DNA of 64,000 bases. It comes from Palsa-504 sp963818225. Its GTDB lineage: Bacteria; Actinomycetota; Actinomycetes; Streptosporangiales; Streptosporangiaceae. Numbering within the stretch: position 1 is the stretch's first letter; each line of letters starts with the position of its first letter. The stretch lies in the NCBI GenBank assembly GCA_963818225.1, contig CAWFRO010000008.1, positions 124,001-188,000 on the forward strand. The letters are read 5' to 3'. The position numbers and the translations under genes are program-made. The notes below the pieces were generated by a model, which saw only the letters and a list, made by a program, of their open reading frames with translations, was not told where the DNA came from and searched no databases. Shown here piece after piece: positions 1 through 8,520 of this stretch.

Positions 1-128
1 AGCGGGCCGCCGGGTCCGGCCGCGCCGTGATCGTCAAGGCCTACCGTGCCGTCCGCGGCAGCGCGGCCAAGCACGTCACCGCCGCCCTGCCCGCCGTCGG
101 CGCCCTGGTGCAGAAGTACGCGGGCTGA
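1..128 (+). CDS. C-terminal end of an unrecognised protein (partial)
   Basis: An open frame enters from the left edge and stops at TGA 126-128. It encodes about 41 residues ending VGALVQKYAG. The stretch is basic and alanine/valine rich, with several regularly spaced K and R residues. I do not recognise the family. It sits just before a convergent TauE/SafE gene and two end-joining genes. I considered Ku, whose gene often neighbours ligD, but the tail lacks the lysine-rich end typical of actinobacterial Ku, so I make no assignment. Confidence 0.4.
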   Translation, partial: RAAGSGRAVIVKAYRAVRGSAAKHVTAALPAVGALVQKYAG

Positions 129-149
129 GCCCCGCTTACCCGGCCCCGC

Positions 150-1127
150 TCACCTAGTCCCCGCCTCCCCGACCGGCTCCTCCTCGACCGGCAGTTCCGC
201 CGCCCGGCTGACCGGCTCCTGGCCGCCGCGAGCTGTGTGGCCGGGAGCTGGCCCGCCCGGTTCGTCCGGCCTAAGGGTGCGGACCAGCCAGTATGCGCCT
301 GCGACGACCAGTATGGCGCCCATGGCCCAGCCCAGCGGGTAGGTGCCGACGCCCACGTACTTCAGGCCCGAGGCGAAGATCACGAGGGTGATCGCGGGCC
401 GGATATACCGGTCCGGGGCCCGGGAGGACAGCAGCGAGCCGATCAGCACCGCGGGCACGCTGCCGACGATGATCGAGGCCGTGACCCCGAATTCGACGTG
501 CCCGAAGGCCAGCGCGCCGAGCGCGGCCGCGGCGGTGAGCGGCACCGCCTGGGTCAGGTCGGTGCCGACCAGCTGGCCCGCGGACAGCAGCGGATAGGTG
601 AACAGCAACAGGACGATCATCAGCGACCCGGACCCCACCGAGGTCAGGCCCACGATCAGCCCGCCCGCCATGCCGATCGCCACGGTCGGCACCGGGCGGA
701 CGGCCACCTCGGCCACTTGCCCGGTGCGCGCCCGGCCGGACCTGCGGTCCAGGATGCCCCGGGCCACCATCGCGCCCGCCCCGGCCAGCAGCGCGGCGCC
801 GAGGGCGACTTCCACGTTCCGCTGGTCCGAAGGCCCGTTGCCGAGCTCCCGCAGCAGCCACGCGCCGAGGAAGGCCATCGGCACCGAGCCCAGCGTCATC
901 CACCCCACCAGATGCAGGTTGACGGTGCCCTTGCGCAGGTGCACCGCCGCCCCGACCGGCCTCATCACGACCGCCGCGACCAGGTCGCTGGAGATGGCGG
1001 CGGACGGCTTGATCCCGAACAGCAGGATCAGCATCGGGGTCATCAGGGCGCCCCCGCCCGCGCCGGTCAGCCCGACGAGCAGGCCCACCACCGCGCTGCC
1101 GAGGACGACGTAACCGTTCAGGCCCAT
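150..1127 (-). CDS. TauE/SafE family sulfite/organosulfonate exporter-like permease
   Basis: A 325-residue polytopic membrane protein. The N-terminal segment contains VGLLVGLTGAGGGALMTPML, the glycine-rich first half-repeat of the TauE/SafE (DUF81) family. A second copy, IVGLTSVGSGSLMIVLLL, lies near the middle, as expected for the two-fold internal repeat with about eight membrane helices. The family exports sulfite, sulfoacetate and related anions; the substrate here cannot be told. ATG 1125-1127 follows a purine-rich AGGGAGG. A TTG six codons upstream is the alternative start. The hydrophilic tail after about residue 285 is Pro/Gly rich. It is a single gene, convergent with the left-edge fragment. 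Confidence 0.8.
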   Translation of the reverse strand: MGLNGYVVLGSAVVGLLVGLTGAGGGALMTPMLILLFGIKPSAAISSDLVAAVVMRPVGAAVHLRKGTVNLHLVGWMTLGSVPMAFLGAWLLRELGNGPSDQRNVEVALGAALLAGAGAMVARGILDRRSGRARTGQVAEVAVRPVPTVAIGMAGGLIVGLTSVGSGSLMIVLLLFTYPLLSAGQLVGTDLTQAVPLTAAAALGALAFGHVEFGVTASIIVGSVPAVLIGSLLSSRAPDRYIRPAITLVIFASGLKYVGVGTYPLGWAMGAILVVAGAYWLVRTLRPDEPGGPAPGHTARGGQEPVSRAAELPVEEEPVGEAGTR

Positions 1128-1217
1128 GCCCTCCCTACTTCCCAAACCGAAAAACCTTTATACCGAACGAACCTGGCCTCAGTTCCCTGGCCCTGCTCAC
1201 CGGGTAGACAGGATGAC

Positions 1218-2633
1218 ATGGACAAGCTGCAGGCGTACCGCGACAAGCGGGACGCCGCGCGCACGCCCGAGCCGGTGCCGGGCCCCGGGGCGGTCCCGGC
1301 CGGCCCGGGCGGGTCCTTCGTCATCCAGGAGCATCACGCCCGCCGCCTGCACTGGGATTTCCGGCTCGAGCGCGACGGGGTGCTGGTGTCCTGGGCGCTG
1401 CCCAGGGGCGTCCCGGCCGACCCGGCGGTCAACCACCTGGCCGTGCACACCGAGGATCATCCGCTGGAGTACGGCCGCTTCGAGGGGGAGATCCCCCGCG
1501 GGGAGTACGGCGCGGGCGCGGTCACCATCTGGGACCACGGCCGCTACGAGACGGTGAAGTGGGCGCCCGCCGAGGTGAAGGTGATGCTGCACGGGCAGCG
1601 CGTCAACGGCGGGTACGTGCTGTTCCAGACCAAGGGCAGCCAGTGGATGATCCACCGCGAGCGGCTGGCCCTGCCCGCCGCGCTGCGTCCCATGCTCGCG
1701 GTGACCGGACCGGTGCCCCGCGACCCGGCGGCCTGGGCGCTGGAGATGAAGTGGGACGGCGTCCGGGCCCTGGCCTTCATCGAGCAGGGCCGGGTACGCC
1801 TGATGTCCCGGACCGAGCGCGACATCACGGTGGCCTACCCGGAGCTGGCCCGGCTGGGCGCGGCCACCGCGCACAAGCAGCTGCTGCTGGACGGGGAGAT
1901 CGTGGTGTTCGGCGCGGGCGGCTGGCCGGAGTTCGAGGCGCTGCAGCCGCGGATGCACGTCACGTCCGCCGCGCAGGCGGCGCTGCTGGCCGGGCAGACT
2001 CCGGTGATGTACCTGGTGTTCGACGTGCTGCAGCTGGACGGACGGCCGCTGACCGACCTGCCCTACACCGAGCGCCGGGCGCTGCTGGACGAGCTCGCAC
2101 TGTCCGGCCCGAGCTGGCAGACGCCGCCCTCGTTCCCCGGCAGCGACTTTGCCGCGGTGCAGGCCGTGTCCCGCCAGCACGGGATGGAAGGCGTGGTGGC
2201 CAAGCGGCTCGATTCGCGCTACGCGCCCGCGGTGCGGACCGACAGCTGGCGGAAGATCAAGAACGTGCGCAGCCAGGAAGCGGTCGTGGCCGGGTACAAG
2301 CCCGGGAAAGGCAATCGCACCGGGCAGGTCGGGTCGCTGCTCATCGGCGTGCACGACGCCTCCGGCCTGATCTACGCCGGTCACGTGGGGACGGGGTTCA
2401 CCGACGAGACGCTGCGCATGCTCGGGTCGCGGCTGCGGCCGCTGCGCCGGGCGGACTCACCGTTCGACGGCCCGGTCCCGCCCGAGCACGCCCGTCCCGC
2501 GGTGTGGGTCGAGCCCGAACTCGTGATCCAGGTCGCCTTCGATCGGTGGACCAAGGCGGGCCGCATGCGGGCCCCGGTCTACAAGGGCCTGCGCGACGAC
2601 ATCGACCCGAAGGATGTGGTCCGTGAGCCCTGA
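1218..2633 (+). CDS. ligD: LigD-type ATP-dependent DNA ligase (3'-phosphoesterase + ligase domains)
   Basis: A 471-residue enzyme of bacterial non-homologous end joining. Residues about 30-150 form the 3'-phosphoesterase domain, with the histidine-rich EHHARRLHWDFRLE and the EIPRGEYGAG segment. Residues about 155-471 form the ligase: motif I EMKWDGVR with adenylated Lys178, motif III YLVFDVLQLDG, motif IV MEGVVAKR, motif V WRKIKN. ATG 1218 is preceded by AGGA. The frame stays open far upstream, but that stretch is antisense to the TauE gene and is not protein-like. The polymerase domain found in mycobacterial LigD is absent here and supplied by the next gene, which overlaps by 11 bp. Role: trims 3' ends and seals double-strand breaks. 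Confidence 0.92.
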   Translation: MDKLQAYRDKRDAARTPEPVPGPGAVPAGPGGSFVIQEHHARRLHWDFRLERDGVLVSWALPRGVPADPAVNHLAVHTEDHPLEYGRFEGEIPRGEYGAGAVTIWDHGRYETVKWAPAEVKVMLHGQRVNGGYVLFQTKGSQWMIHRERLALPAALRPMLAVTGPVPRDPAAWALEMKWDGVRALAFIEQGRVRLMSRTERDITVAYPELARLGAATAHKQLLLDGEIVVFGAGGWPEFEALQPRMHVTSAAQAALLAGQTPVMYLVFDVLQLDGRPLTDLPYTERRALLDELALSGPSWQTPPSFPGSDFAAVQAVSRQHGMEGVVAKRLDSRYAPAVRTDSWRKIKNVRSQEAVVAGYKPGKGNRTGQVGSLLIGVHDASGLIYAGHVGTGFTDETLRMLGSRLRPLRRADSPFDGPVPPEHARPAVWVEPELVIQVAFDRWTKAGRMRAPVYKGLRDDIDPKDVVREP

Positions 2634-3525
2634 CGCCAAGGTCGCCGTCCAGGTGGACGGGCGGACGCTGACGCTGACCAACCTGGGCAAGGTGCTGTAC
2701 CCGGACACCGGGTTCACCAAGGCCGAGGTGCTCGACTACTACCAGCGGGTGGCGCCCGCCCTGCTGCCGCACATCGCCGGGCGGCCGCTGACGCTGAAGC
2801 GCTATCCGGAGGGCGTGGACGGCGAGGCGTTCTTCCAGAAGAACGTCACCGCGCACCGGCCGGACTGGATCGCCGTCGCGCCCGTCCCGTCGGAAAGCTC
2901 GCGCGGCCGGGGCGGCACCGTGACCTACCTGGTGGTGGACGGCCTGCCCGCCCTCATCTGGGCCGCCAACCTGGCCGGCCTGGAACTGCACGTCCCGCAG
3001 TGGCGGATTCCCGAGATCCACCGTCCTGATCTGCTGGTCTTCGACCTGGATCCCGGCGCCCCGGCCAACATCGTCGACTGCTGCCGGGTCGCGGAGGACC
3101 TGCGCCCGCTGATCGAGGCCGAAGGCCTCGCGCCGCTGGCCAAGACGTCGGGCGGGAAAGGCCTCCAGCTGTACGCCCGGGTCTCCGGCGTGACCTCTGA
3201 CGAGGCCAGCGACCAGGCCCGGGCCTTCGCGGAACGGCTCGAGCGCGATCAGCCGCGCCGGGTCGTATCGCGCATGACCAAGGCGCTGCGCACCGGCAAG
3301 GTCCTCATCGACTGGAGCCAGAACAACGGGTCCAAGACCACCGTCGCCCCCTACTCGCTGCGGGCCCGGGAGAACCCCACGGTGTCGACGCCGGTCAGCT
3401 GGGACGAGGTGCAGGCGTGCCGCCGCCCGGAGGAGCTGTTCTTCACCGCCGATGCCGTGCTGGACCGGCTGGACCGGCTCGGCGACTTGTTCGCGCCGCT
3501 CCTGGTCTTACCGGCTCGGGATTAG
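2623..3525 (+). CDS. LigD polymerase/primase-domain protein (NHEJ)
   Basis: A 300-residue archaeo-eukaryotic primase-type polymerase, the POL module of LigD as a separate protein. Visible marks are the N-terminal LGKVLYP, FFQKNVTAHRPDWI, the metal-binding DLDPGAP in LLVFDLDPGAP, TSGGKGLQLYARV, and SRMTKALRTGKVLIDWSQN. It fills gaps and adds nucleotides or ribonucleotides at break ends. I chose GTG 2623 because AAGGA at 2610-2614 lies eight bases upstream; the ATG at 2614 overlaps that ribosome site. The start lies inside the end of the ligase gene (11-bp overlap), so the two are translationally coupled. Its stop overlaps the convergent Nudix gene by 4 bp. Confidence 0.9.
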   Translation: MSPDAKVAVQVDGRTLTLTNLGKVLYPDTGFTKAEVLDYYQRVAPALLPHIAGRPLTLKRYPEGVDGEAFFQKNVTAHRPDWIAVAPVPSESSRGRGGTVTYLVVDGLPALIWAANLAGLELHVPQWRIPEIHRPDLLVFDLDPGAPANIVDCCRVAEDLRPLIEAEGLAPLAKTSGGKGLQLYARVSGVTSDEASDQARAFAERLERDQPRRVVSRMTKALRTGKVLIDWSQNNGSKTTVAPYSLRARENPTVSTPVSWDEVQACRRPEELFFTADAVLDRLDRLGDLFAPLLVLPARD

Positions 3526-4178
3526 CCAGTACGCTCGCTCATCAGCAGCAACGCGTAGGCGGCCACGGTGGAGTCGTCGGTGATGCGGCCGTCCCGGATC
3601 ATGTCCTCGAACCGGGCGCGGGTCACCCACTCCTGGCGCATGTCCTGCTCCTCGTGCTCCCGGTCGTGCGGGCCCGGCTCCAGACCAGTGGCCAGGAAGA
3701 AGTGGCCGCCTTGGCTGGACATGCCCTGGGCGCAGTGCAGGAACCCCAGCTTGACCAGGCGGCGGGCGCGAAAGCCGGTTTCCTGGCTGAGCTCCAGCCG
3801 GGCGAGCTCGGCCGGAGCGCCGGTCTGTCCCGACGGCCAGCCGCCCTGCGGGAAGGACCAGCCGCGCCGCCCGATCGGGTACCGGTACTCCTCGACCAGG
3901 TGGAAGCCGTCGTCCTCGGCCGGGATGACGAGCGCGAAATCAGGCTTCTCCACGAACGCGTACGTACCGCGGGAACCGTCGCGCCGCTCGATCTCGTCCC
4001 GGCGGAGCCGTATCCACTGGTCCTCGTAGACCACGCTGGCGGCGAGCATCCGTATGTCCGGCGTGCCCGCCTCCCCGTCGACCGGCACCGCCTCCCCGTC
4101 GACCGGCACCACCTCGCCGTCGACGACCGCCTCCCCGTCGCCCGGCACCGCGCCGTGGCCCTTCCCGTCGGCCGGCAC
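3522..4178 (-). CDS. Nudix hydrolase, ADP-ribose pyrophosphatase-like, with degenerate Nudix box
   Basis: A 218-residue Nudix-fold protein. The core resembles ADP-sugar pyrophosphatases (SVVYEDQWIRLRRDEIERRD; LVEEYRYPIGRRGWSFPQGG). The helix that should read REUxEExGU reads LELSQETGF: the arginine is replaced by Leu and one metal-binding Glu by Gln, so catalysis may be weak or altered. The first 40 residues hold tandem VPVDGEA-type units encoded by a 21-24 bp DNA repeat and may be a spurious or variable extension. GTG 4178 is used here; ATG 4049 (MLAASVVYED) would remove the repeat. It starts 3 bp after the stop of the membrane-protein gene and is probably co-transcribed with it. Confidence 0.75.
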   Translation of the reverse strand: MPADGKGHGAVPGDGEAVVDGEVVPVDGEAVPVDGEAGTPDIRMLAASVVYEDQWIRLRRDEIERRDGSRGTYAFVEKPDFALVIPAEDDGFHLVEEYRYPIGRRGWSFPQGGWPSGQTGAPAELARLELSQETGFRARRLVKLGFLHCAQGMSSQGGHFFLATGLEPGPHDREHEEQDMRQEWVTRARFEDMIRDGRITDDSTVAAYALLLMSERTG

Positions 4179-4181
4179 CGC

Positions 4182-5894
4182 CTAGAGCGCCTGCCCGGAC
4201 TCCGCCGCCGCCAGCTCCTCGGCCGGCGCTGAGCGGCTCGTCTGGCCGGCCCGCCGCCGGCGGCGCAGCTGCCGGGCGATTGCGGTCGCCCCGAGCGCAC
4301 CCGCGACCGGCAGCGTCACCAGCGCGGGCAGCTGGTACCGCCAGGAGAATTCGTACAGGTCGGCGCCGAGCAGCACGGCGATCGCGCTCCCGGTGACCAG
4401 CAGGCACGCCAGGGAGAGGTTCCCCGGATCGCGCCTGCGGAAGGTGAAGATCCCGGCGATCCCGGCCAGCAGTGCCAGCAGGTACACCGGTCCCGGCGTG
4501 TATCCGCCGTGCAGCTGGTAGTCCCGCAGCGCGATGGCGGCGGACCGGAGGACCCGCGCTTTCCCGCCCCCGGCGGTGGCGAACAGGCTGGTGGCGCTCT
4601 TCGGGCCGCTCGTGGTGATGCCGGGCGGGTAGACCGGGTAGGTGTTCTGGAACTGCCAGCGCTTGATCGGGGTGTCACCCTCGACGGTGTTCCGGGTCAG
4701 GGCGAAGATCTTGATCGAGTCCCGGGCGATGTCGCCGGTCACCCGCATGGGCTGCTGCTTGATCACGGCGTAGGCGAACTGGCGCTGCAGCGGGATCGTG
4801 TCCACCGCGACGCCGAGCCGGACGTTGACCGGCTGGTATTGAACCCGTGGCGAGGCCGGGTTGTTGACCAGCCCGTCGACGCCGAGCTTGAGCGCCTGCG
4901 CGGGGGTCGGGCACAGCGGCCGTTCGTCCGCCGGGAGCTTCAGCGTGGTGCAGTCGGCGGCATGCGCCGCCCGGCCGTACAGGTACGCGTCGCCCATGTT
5001 GGACATCTCGAAGCCGTAGTGCAGGATCACCTTGGAGTAGCCCATGTAACCCACGATGGGCAGCGCGAAGCACGCACACAGCACCGCGCCTTGCAGCAGC
5101 CGGGTGCGCCAGTCCCGGGCCGCCGCCAGCACGTAGACCAGCGCGGGCAGGATCAGCGCCTCGCCGACCTGGCGGACCGGCGCGGACGTGCCGAACGCCA
5201 AGCCGGCCAGCACGACGAAGCCCAGCCCGGGCCGAGGATTCCACAGCAACAGCACGATCCCGGCTACCACCAGCGCCTCGAACAGCACGTCGGGCATGAT
5301 TGTCTGTTCCGCGTTCAGCTGGTAGGCGTCGAGCAGGACCGGCGCTACGGCCAGCGCGGCGAGCCAGCGGGTCACCCCGCGGCGCAGCATCAGGACGTAG
5401 AGCGCGGCCGCCATGCCGATGCCCAGCACGTGCTGCAGCAGCGCCGCGAAACCCAGGTTCCCGAACACCAATACCGGCTTGAGCAGCAGGAGCGTGTAGC
5501 CGATCGGATCGTAGGATCCCCAGTCACTGGCGTTGAAGTCGGTGCCGAACAGGTACTTCTTCGAGTCGAAGAACAGCAGGGCGGGCTGGTAAGCGAACTG
5601 CGTGACCACCCGCAGGACCAGCCCGGCGGCGATCAGGAGGGCCAGCAGCCAATGCCGCCGCAGCACCTCGCCGACCCGCCAGAGGGCCCGGTCGAGGCGG
5701 GAGCCGGCCGCGCTGCCCGGCCGCTGGTGGTCGGCTGCCATATCGTCGGCGGCGGGGGCGACCGTAGCGTCCGGCAGGGAGCCAGGCAATGCTGCGGTAT
5801 CGCTCCTGTCGATCACACAAATCCTTGCGGTGAGTCGAATTAGGCAGCGGGAGATGCCGCGCTGTTGCCCGGCCGCCTTGCTGGCAGGCATCAT
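4182..5894 (-). CDS. Polytopic membrane protein, GT-C glycosyltransferase-like
   Basis: A 570-residue protein with a hydrophilic N-terminus followed by about ten hydrophobic helices. After the first helix comes an acidic loop (FFDSKKYLFGTDFNASDWGS), and the region YQLNAEQTIMPDVLFEALVV resembles the luminal loops of PMT/GT39-type lipid-linked sugar transferases. A large extracytoplasmic domain (about residues 290-440) separates the last helices from a basic C-terminus. I infer a membrane glycosyltransferase or arabinosyl/mannosyl transferase-like protein; no specific substrate is visible. The start is uncertain because two adjacent ATGs at 5889-5894 lack a ribosome site; the ATG at 5741 (MAADHQRPG) is an alternative. 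Leads a probable two-gene unit with the Nudix gene. Confidence 0.6.
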   Translation of the reverse strand: MMPASKAAGQQRGISRCLIRLTARICVIDRSDTAALPGSLPDATVAPAADDMAADHQRPGSAAGSRLDRALWRVGEVLRRHWLLALLIAAGLVLRVVTQFAYQPALLFFDSKKYLFGTDFNASDWGSYDPIGYTLLLLKPVLVFGNLGFAALLQHVLGIGMAAALYVLMLRRGVTRWLAALAVAPVLLDAYQLNAEQTIMPDVLFEALVVAGIVLLLWNPRPGLGFVVLAGLAFGTSAPVRQVGEALILPALVYVLAAARDWRTRLLQGAVLCACFALPIVGYMGYSKVILHYGFEMSNMGDAYLYGRAAHAADCTTLKLPADERPLCPTPAQALKLGVDGLVNNPASPRVQYQPVNVRLGVAVDTIPLQRQFAYAVIKQQPMRVTGDIARDSIKIFALTRNTVEGDTPIKRWQFQNTYPVYPPGITTSGPKSATSLFATAGGGKARVLRSAAIALRDYQLHGGYTPGPVYLLALLAGIAGIFTFRRRDPGNLSLACLLVTGSAIAVLLGADLYEFSWRYQLPALVTLPVAGALGATAIARQLRRRRRAGQTSRSAPAEELAAAESGQAL

Positions 5895-6210
5895 TCTGCC
5901 GCATCAGGCGTGCATAGGAGCGTGATTTGAGCAATGCCCCCATCAATGGCGTTGCCGAAGGCGGATCCAGGCGTCCGGCGGGTCGGCCCTCGATGATCTG
6001 CGCGGTTATCCGCGGGGGTGTTTTGTCGGTGCCTGTCCGTAGCCTTGGCATATGCCAGCGCACCCGGCGGCGATCCGCACGGCCAAACCGGCCCGGCCCG
6101 GCCCGAGCCCGGTGCCTACGCCGTGAGCTGGGACCGGCTGCGGACGTGGCTGCAATCAGCGGCGCCGCCCCTTTATCCGGTTCTGCCGCTTTATCCGGTT
6201 TCGAACTATT
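5895..6210. other. Intergenic region between divergent genes, no convincing gene
   Basis: About 300 bp separate the divergent membrane-protein and ComF-like genes, and must hold both promoters. A plus-strand frame (6018-6317) is open through the repeat tract that follows, but its N-terminal part is not protein-like. Two copies of a TTTATCCGGTT motif sit at 6170-6200, in the reverse sense of the GATAAGCC cores downstream. No RNA gene is seen. Confidence 0.4.
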
Positions 6211-6334
6211 CGGTAGTAAATAAGCCAGTCTCGCATTCTCTAGTAACGGATAAGCCCGTATCGGATCCTTCGGTACCAGATAAGCCGGTATCTCATTCCG
6301 GTGCCGGTGCCGGATGAGCCGATCCCGCATCTGC
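6211..6334 (+). repeat. Tandem 30-bp imperfect repeat at the 5' end of the ComF-like gene
   Basis: Four degenerate units: 6211-6240, 6241-6270, 6271-6300 and a 34-bp unit 6301-6334. Each has a [T/C]AGTAN/GGTACC-like start, a central (A/G)ATAAGCC core (TAAGCC at 6221, 6251 and 6281; TGAGCC at 6315) and a TC(G/T)CATTC-like end. Thirty bases keep the reading frame, and in one frame the first three units encode a decapeptide of the form V-x-(N/D)-KPVSHS. The fourth unit carries 4 extra bases, which moves the similarity into the ComF frame (VPDEPIPHLP). It lies across the proposed start codon, so it may be regulatory or a decayed coding repeat. Confidence 0.7.
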
Positions 6335-7062
6335 CGGTGCCGGCGCCGGGCGGCTCCCCGGCGCCGCCCGTCTGCGGCCTGTGCCGCGGGCCGCTGCGGC
6401 CCGGATTCTCCCGCTGCTACCAGTGCGAGCGTCAGGACCTGCTCGGCCGCGGCTTGCTGGCCGACGCGGTGGTGCCGATCTCCTATGCGATCAAGGGCAC
6501 CGCGTTCGCTGCTGATCTGTGGCGCTACAAGTCGCAGACCGCACCCGCGGCCTCGGCCCGCGCATCGGTCTTGGCCCTGCTGCTGGCGTTCCTGGCCGAT
6601 CACGGGGCCTGCGTATGGCGGCACGCGGCCATGCCGCCGCCGGGCTGCCTGGCCGTGGTCCCGACAGGCTACGGGCGCCCAGGCCTGCACCCATTGCTGC
6701 AGCTGGTCTCGCCCTACCTGCGCCTGCCGCCCTGCGCCCTGGCCATCCGGCCGGGCCGCCAGGGCCGTGACCTGGACCTGGAGCGGTTCCAGGTCGGCCG
6801 GGTGCCGCCTGGCGCGAGCGTGCTGCTGGTCGACGACACCTGGGTGTCGGGCGCCAGCGCCCAGTCCGCCGCGGCAGCGCTCAGGCTGGCCGGGGCCCGG
6901 CACGTCGCGGTCGTCGTCGTGGGCCGCCATGTGAATCCGGCTGACCGCTGGGCCGGTCCGCTGGTGGCCGGGCTGACTCCCGGGCGTTACGACTCATCGA
7001 GCTGCGCCGTACATCGTGTTTCCTCCTTTGGCGCGCCGGGATCGGCTGGCGCGGCTCCGTAG
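6301..7062 (+). CDS. ComF-like phosphoribosyltransferase-family protein
   Basis: A 253-residue protein. Cys25, Cys28, Cys39 and Cys42 form a CxxC...CxxC zinc ribbon (CGLCRGPL...CYQC), followed by a type I phosphoribosyltransferase fold with the PRPP-binding loop VLLVDDTWVSGAS (VDDT at 177-180). This is the ComF layout; in competent bacteria ComF supports uptake of DNA or ssDNA, while in actinomycetes its role is unknown. The middle segment (YAIKGTAFAADLWRYKSQ) matches the ComF conserved 'YKG...L' region in a loose form. GTG 6301 is the start in the available frame, inside a 30-bp repeat tract, so the first 20 residues are suspect. Followed closely by nth. Confidence 0.7.
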   Translation: MPVPDEPIPHLPVPAPGGSPAPPVCGLCRGPLRPGFSRCYQCERQDLLGRGLLADAVVPISYAIKGTAFAADLWRYKSQTAPAASARASVLALLLAFLADHGACVWRHAAMPPPGCLAVVPTGYGRPGLHPLLQLVSPYLRLPPCALAIRPGRQGRDLDLERFQVGRVPPGASVLLVDDTWVSGASAQSAAAALRLAGARHVAVVVVGRHVNPADRWAGPLVAGLTPGRYDSSSCAVHRVSSFGAPGSAGAAP

Positions 7063-7118
7063 GCGGCATTCATCGACGAAGGGCGCTGCACCGATCAGCC
7101 GCTTACTAAGCTTGGCTG

Positions 7119-7829
7119 GTGACCGTTGCTGCGCCCCCTTCGCATACCGCCCTGGTCCGCCGGGCCCGCAAGATCGTCCGCGAGCTCGCCGTCATGTACC
7201 CCGATGCGCACACCGAGCTGAACTTCAGCTCACCGCTCGAGCTGCTGGTCGCGACGATCCTGTCTGCCCAGACCACCGACAAGCGGGTCAACATGGTCAC
7301 GCCGATCCTGTTCGCGCGGTACCTGACCGCGTCGGACTACGCGGGCGCTGATCGCGACGAGATGGAGAACATCATCTCCTCGACGGGCTTTTACCACGCC
7401 AAGACGAACAGCCTGATCGGGCTCGGGCAGGCGCTGTGCGACCGGTTCGGCGGCGAGGTGCCGCCACGGCTGAACGATCTGGTCACCCTGCCCGGGGTGG
7501 GCCGGAAGACGGCGAACGTGGTGCTCGGCAACGCCTTCGGCATCCCGGGCATCACCGTGGACACCCATTTCGGCCGGCTGGCCCGCCGGTTCGGCTGGAC
7601 GACCAGCGTTGACCCGGTCAAGGTCGAGGCTGAGGTGGCCGCGCTCATCCCGCGCCGGGACTGGACCGACCTCTCGCAGCGGATGATCTGGCACGGCCGC
7701 CGGATCTGCCACGCCCGCCGGCCGGCCTGCGGTGCGTGCGCGCTGGCGCGCCTGTGCCCGTCGTTCGGCGAGGGTCCCACCGATCCGCTGATCGCAGCCA
7801 AGCTCGTCAAGGCCGGCCCGTTCTCGTGA
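7119..7829 (+). CDS. nth: Endonuclease III (DNA glycosylase/AP lyase)
   Basis: A 236-residue base-excision repair enzyme that removes oxidised pyrimidines and cleaves abasic sites. The helix-hairpin-helix LPGVGRKTANVVLG contains the catalytic Lys130, and Asp148 lies in ITVDTHFGRL. The [4Fe-4S] cluster ligands are Cys197, Cys204, Cys207 and Cys213 (spacing C-x6-C-x2-C-x5-C), all present. Start GTG 7119 has no clear ribosome site and may be leaderless. The stop overlaps the next start (GTGA). The neighbours Nudix and MarP match the mycobacterial order as I recall it. Confidence 0.96.
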   Translation: MTVAAPPSHTALVRRARKIVRELAVMYPDAHTELNFSSPLELLVATILSAQTTDKRVNMVTPILFARYLTASDYAGADRDEMENIISSTGFYHAKTNSLIGLGQALCDRFGGEVPPRLNDLVTLPGVGRKTANVVLGNAFGIPGITVDTHFGRLARRFGWTTSVDPVKVEAEVAALIPRRDWTDLSQRMIWHGRRICHARRPACGACALARLCPSFGEGPTDPLIAAKLVKAGPFS

Positions 7830-8473
7830 CCCGGGAAGGCGCGGAGGCCGGGGCGCCGGTCCCGAAGTGGCTGCGCGAACTCGCCCACGCCGCCAGCACC
7901 ATGGCGGTGGACCCGTCGGCCCGCCCGCCCGCCAGCGGCGGCCGGGCGGCGGCCGTGCTGGTCTTGTTCGCCGCCGGACGGGACGGAGCCCAGGACCCGG
8001 AGTTGCTGTTCATTGAGCGCAGTGCTGAGCTGCGGCTGCACGCAGGCCAGCCGGCCTTCCCCGGCGGGACCATCGACGCCGAGGATTCCGGCCCGGTCGC
8101 GGCCGCGCTGCGCGAGGCCGCCGAAGAAGTCGGAGTGATCCCCGACGGGGTCGACGTGGTCGGCGTCCTGCCCGAGCTGTACATCCCGCGGACCAGGTTC
8201 CGGGTCGTTCCCGTACTGGCGTGGTGGCGCCAGCCGTCAGCCGTCGCGCCGGTGGACCCCGGTGAGGTGGCTGTGGTGGAGCGGATCGCCGTCAGTGAGC
8301 TGGCCGACCCCGCGGCCCGGCTCATGGTCCGCGGGCCCGGTGGGGCACTGTCCCCGGCGTTCCGGGTCAGGGGCCTGCTCATCTGGGGATTCACCGCCGG
8401 GCTCGTGAATAACCTGCTCGCGCTGGGCGGATGGGAGCAGCCCTGGGATGCCGCCGCGGTCATCGACATGTGA
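7826..8473 (+). CDS. Nudix hydrolase, CoA pyrophosphatase-like
   Basis: A 215-residue protein. The family mark of CoA-type Nudix enzymes, FIERSAELRLHAGQPAFPGG, precedes the Nudix helix ALREAAEEVGV, with the metal-binding REAAEE intact. Expected reaction: hydrolysis of coenzyme A and its derivatives to phosphopantetheine and 3',5'-ADP. The open frame extends upstream into nth, but GTG 7826 overlaps the nth stop by 4 bp and gives a normal length, so I chose it. Co-transcribed with nth and probably with the MarP gene 47 bp downstream. Confidence 0.88.
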   Translation: MTREGAEAGAPVPKWLRELAHAASTMAVDPSARPPASGGRAAAVLVLFAAGRDGAQDPELLFIERSAELRLHAGQPAFPGGTIDAEDSGPVAAALREAAEEVGVIPDGVDVVGVLPELYIPRTRFRVVPVLAWWRQPSAVAPVDPGEVAVVERIAVSELADPAARLMVRGPGGALSPAFRVRGLLIWGFTAGLVNNLLALGGWEQPWDAAAVIDM

Positions 8474-8520
8474 CCGCCGATGCTGGGCCATCCGCGGGAA
8501 AGACACTATACGGTTAGGTC

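Noticed and set aside
237..1217. Upstream extension of the LigD ligase frame
   Set aside because: The region is antisense to the TauE/SafE gene and shows no conserved sequence; ATG 1218 with AGGA begins the conserved N-terminus.
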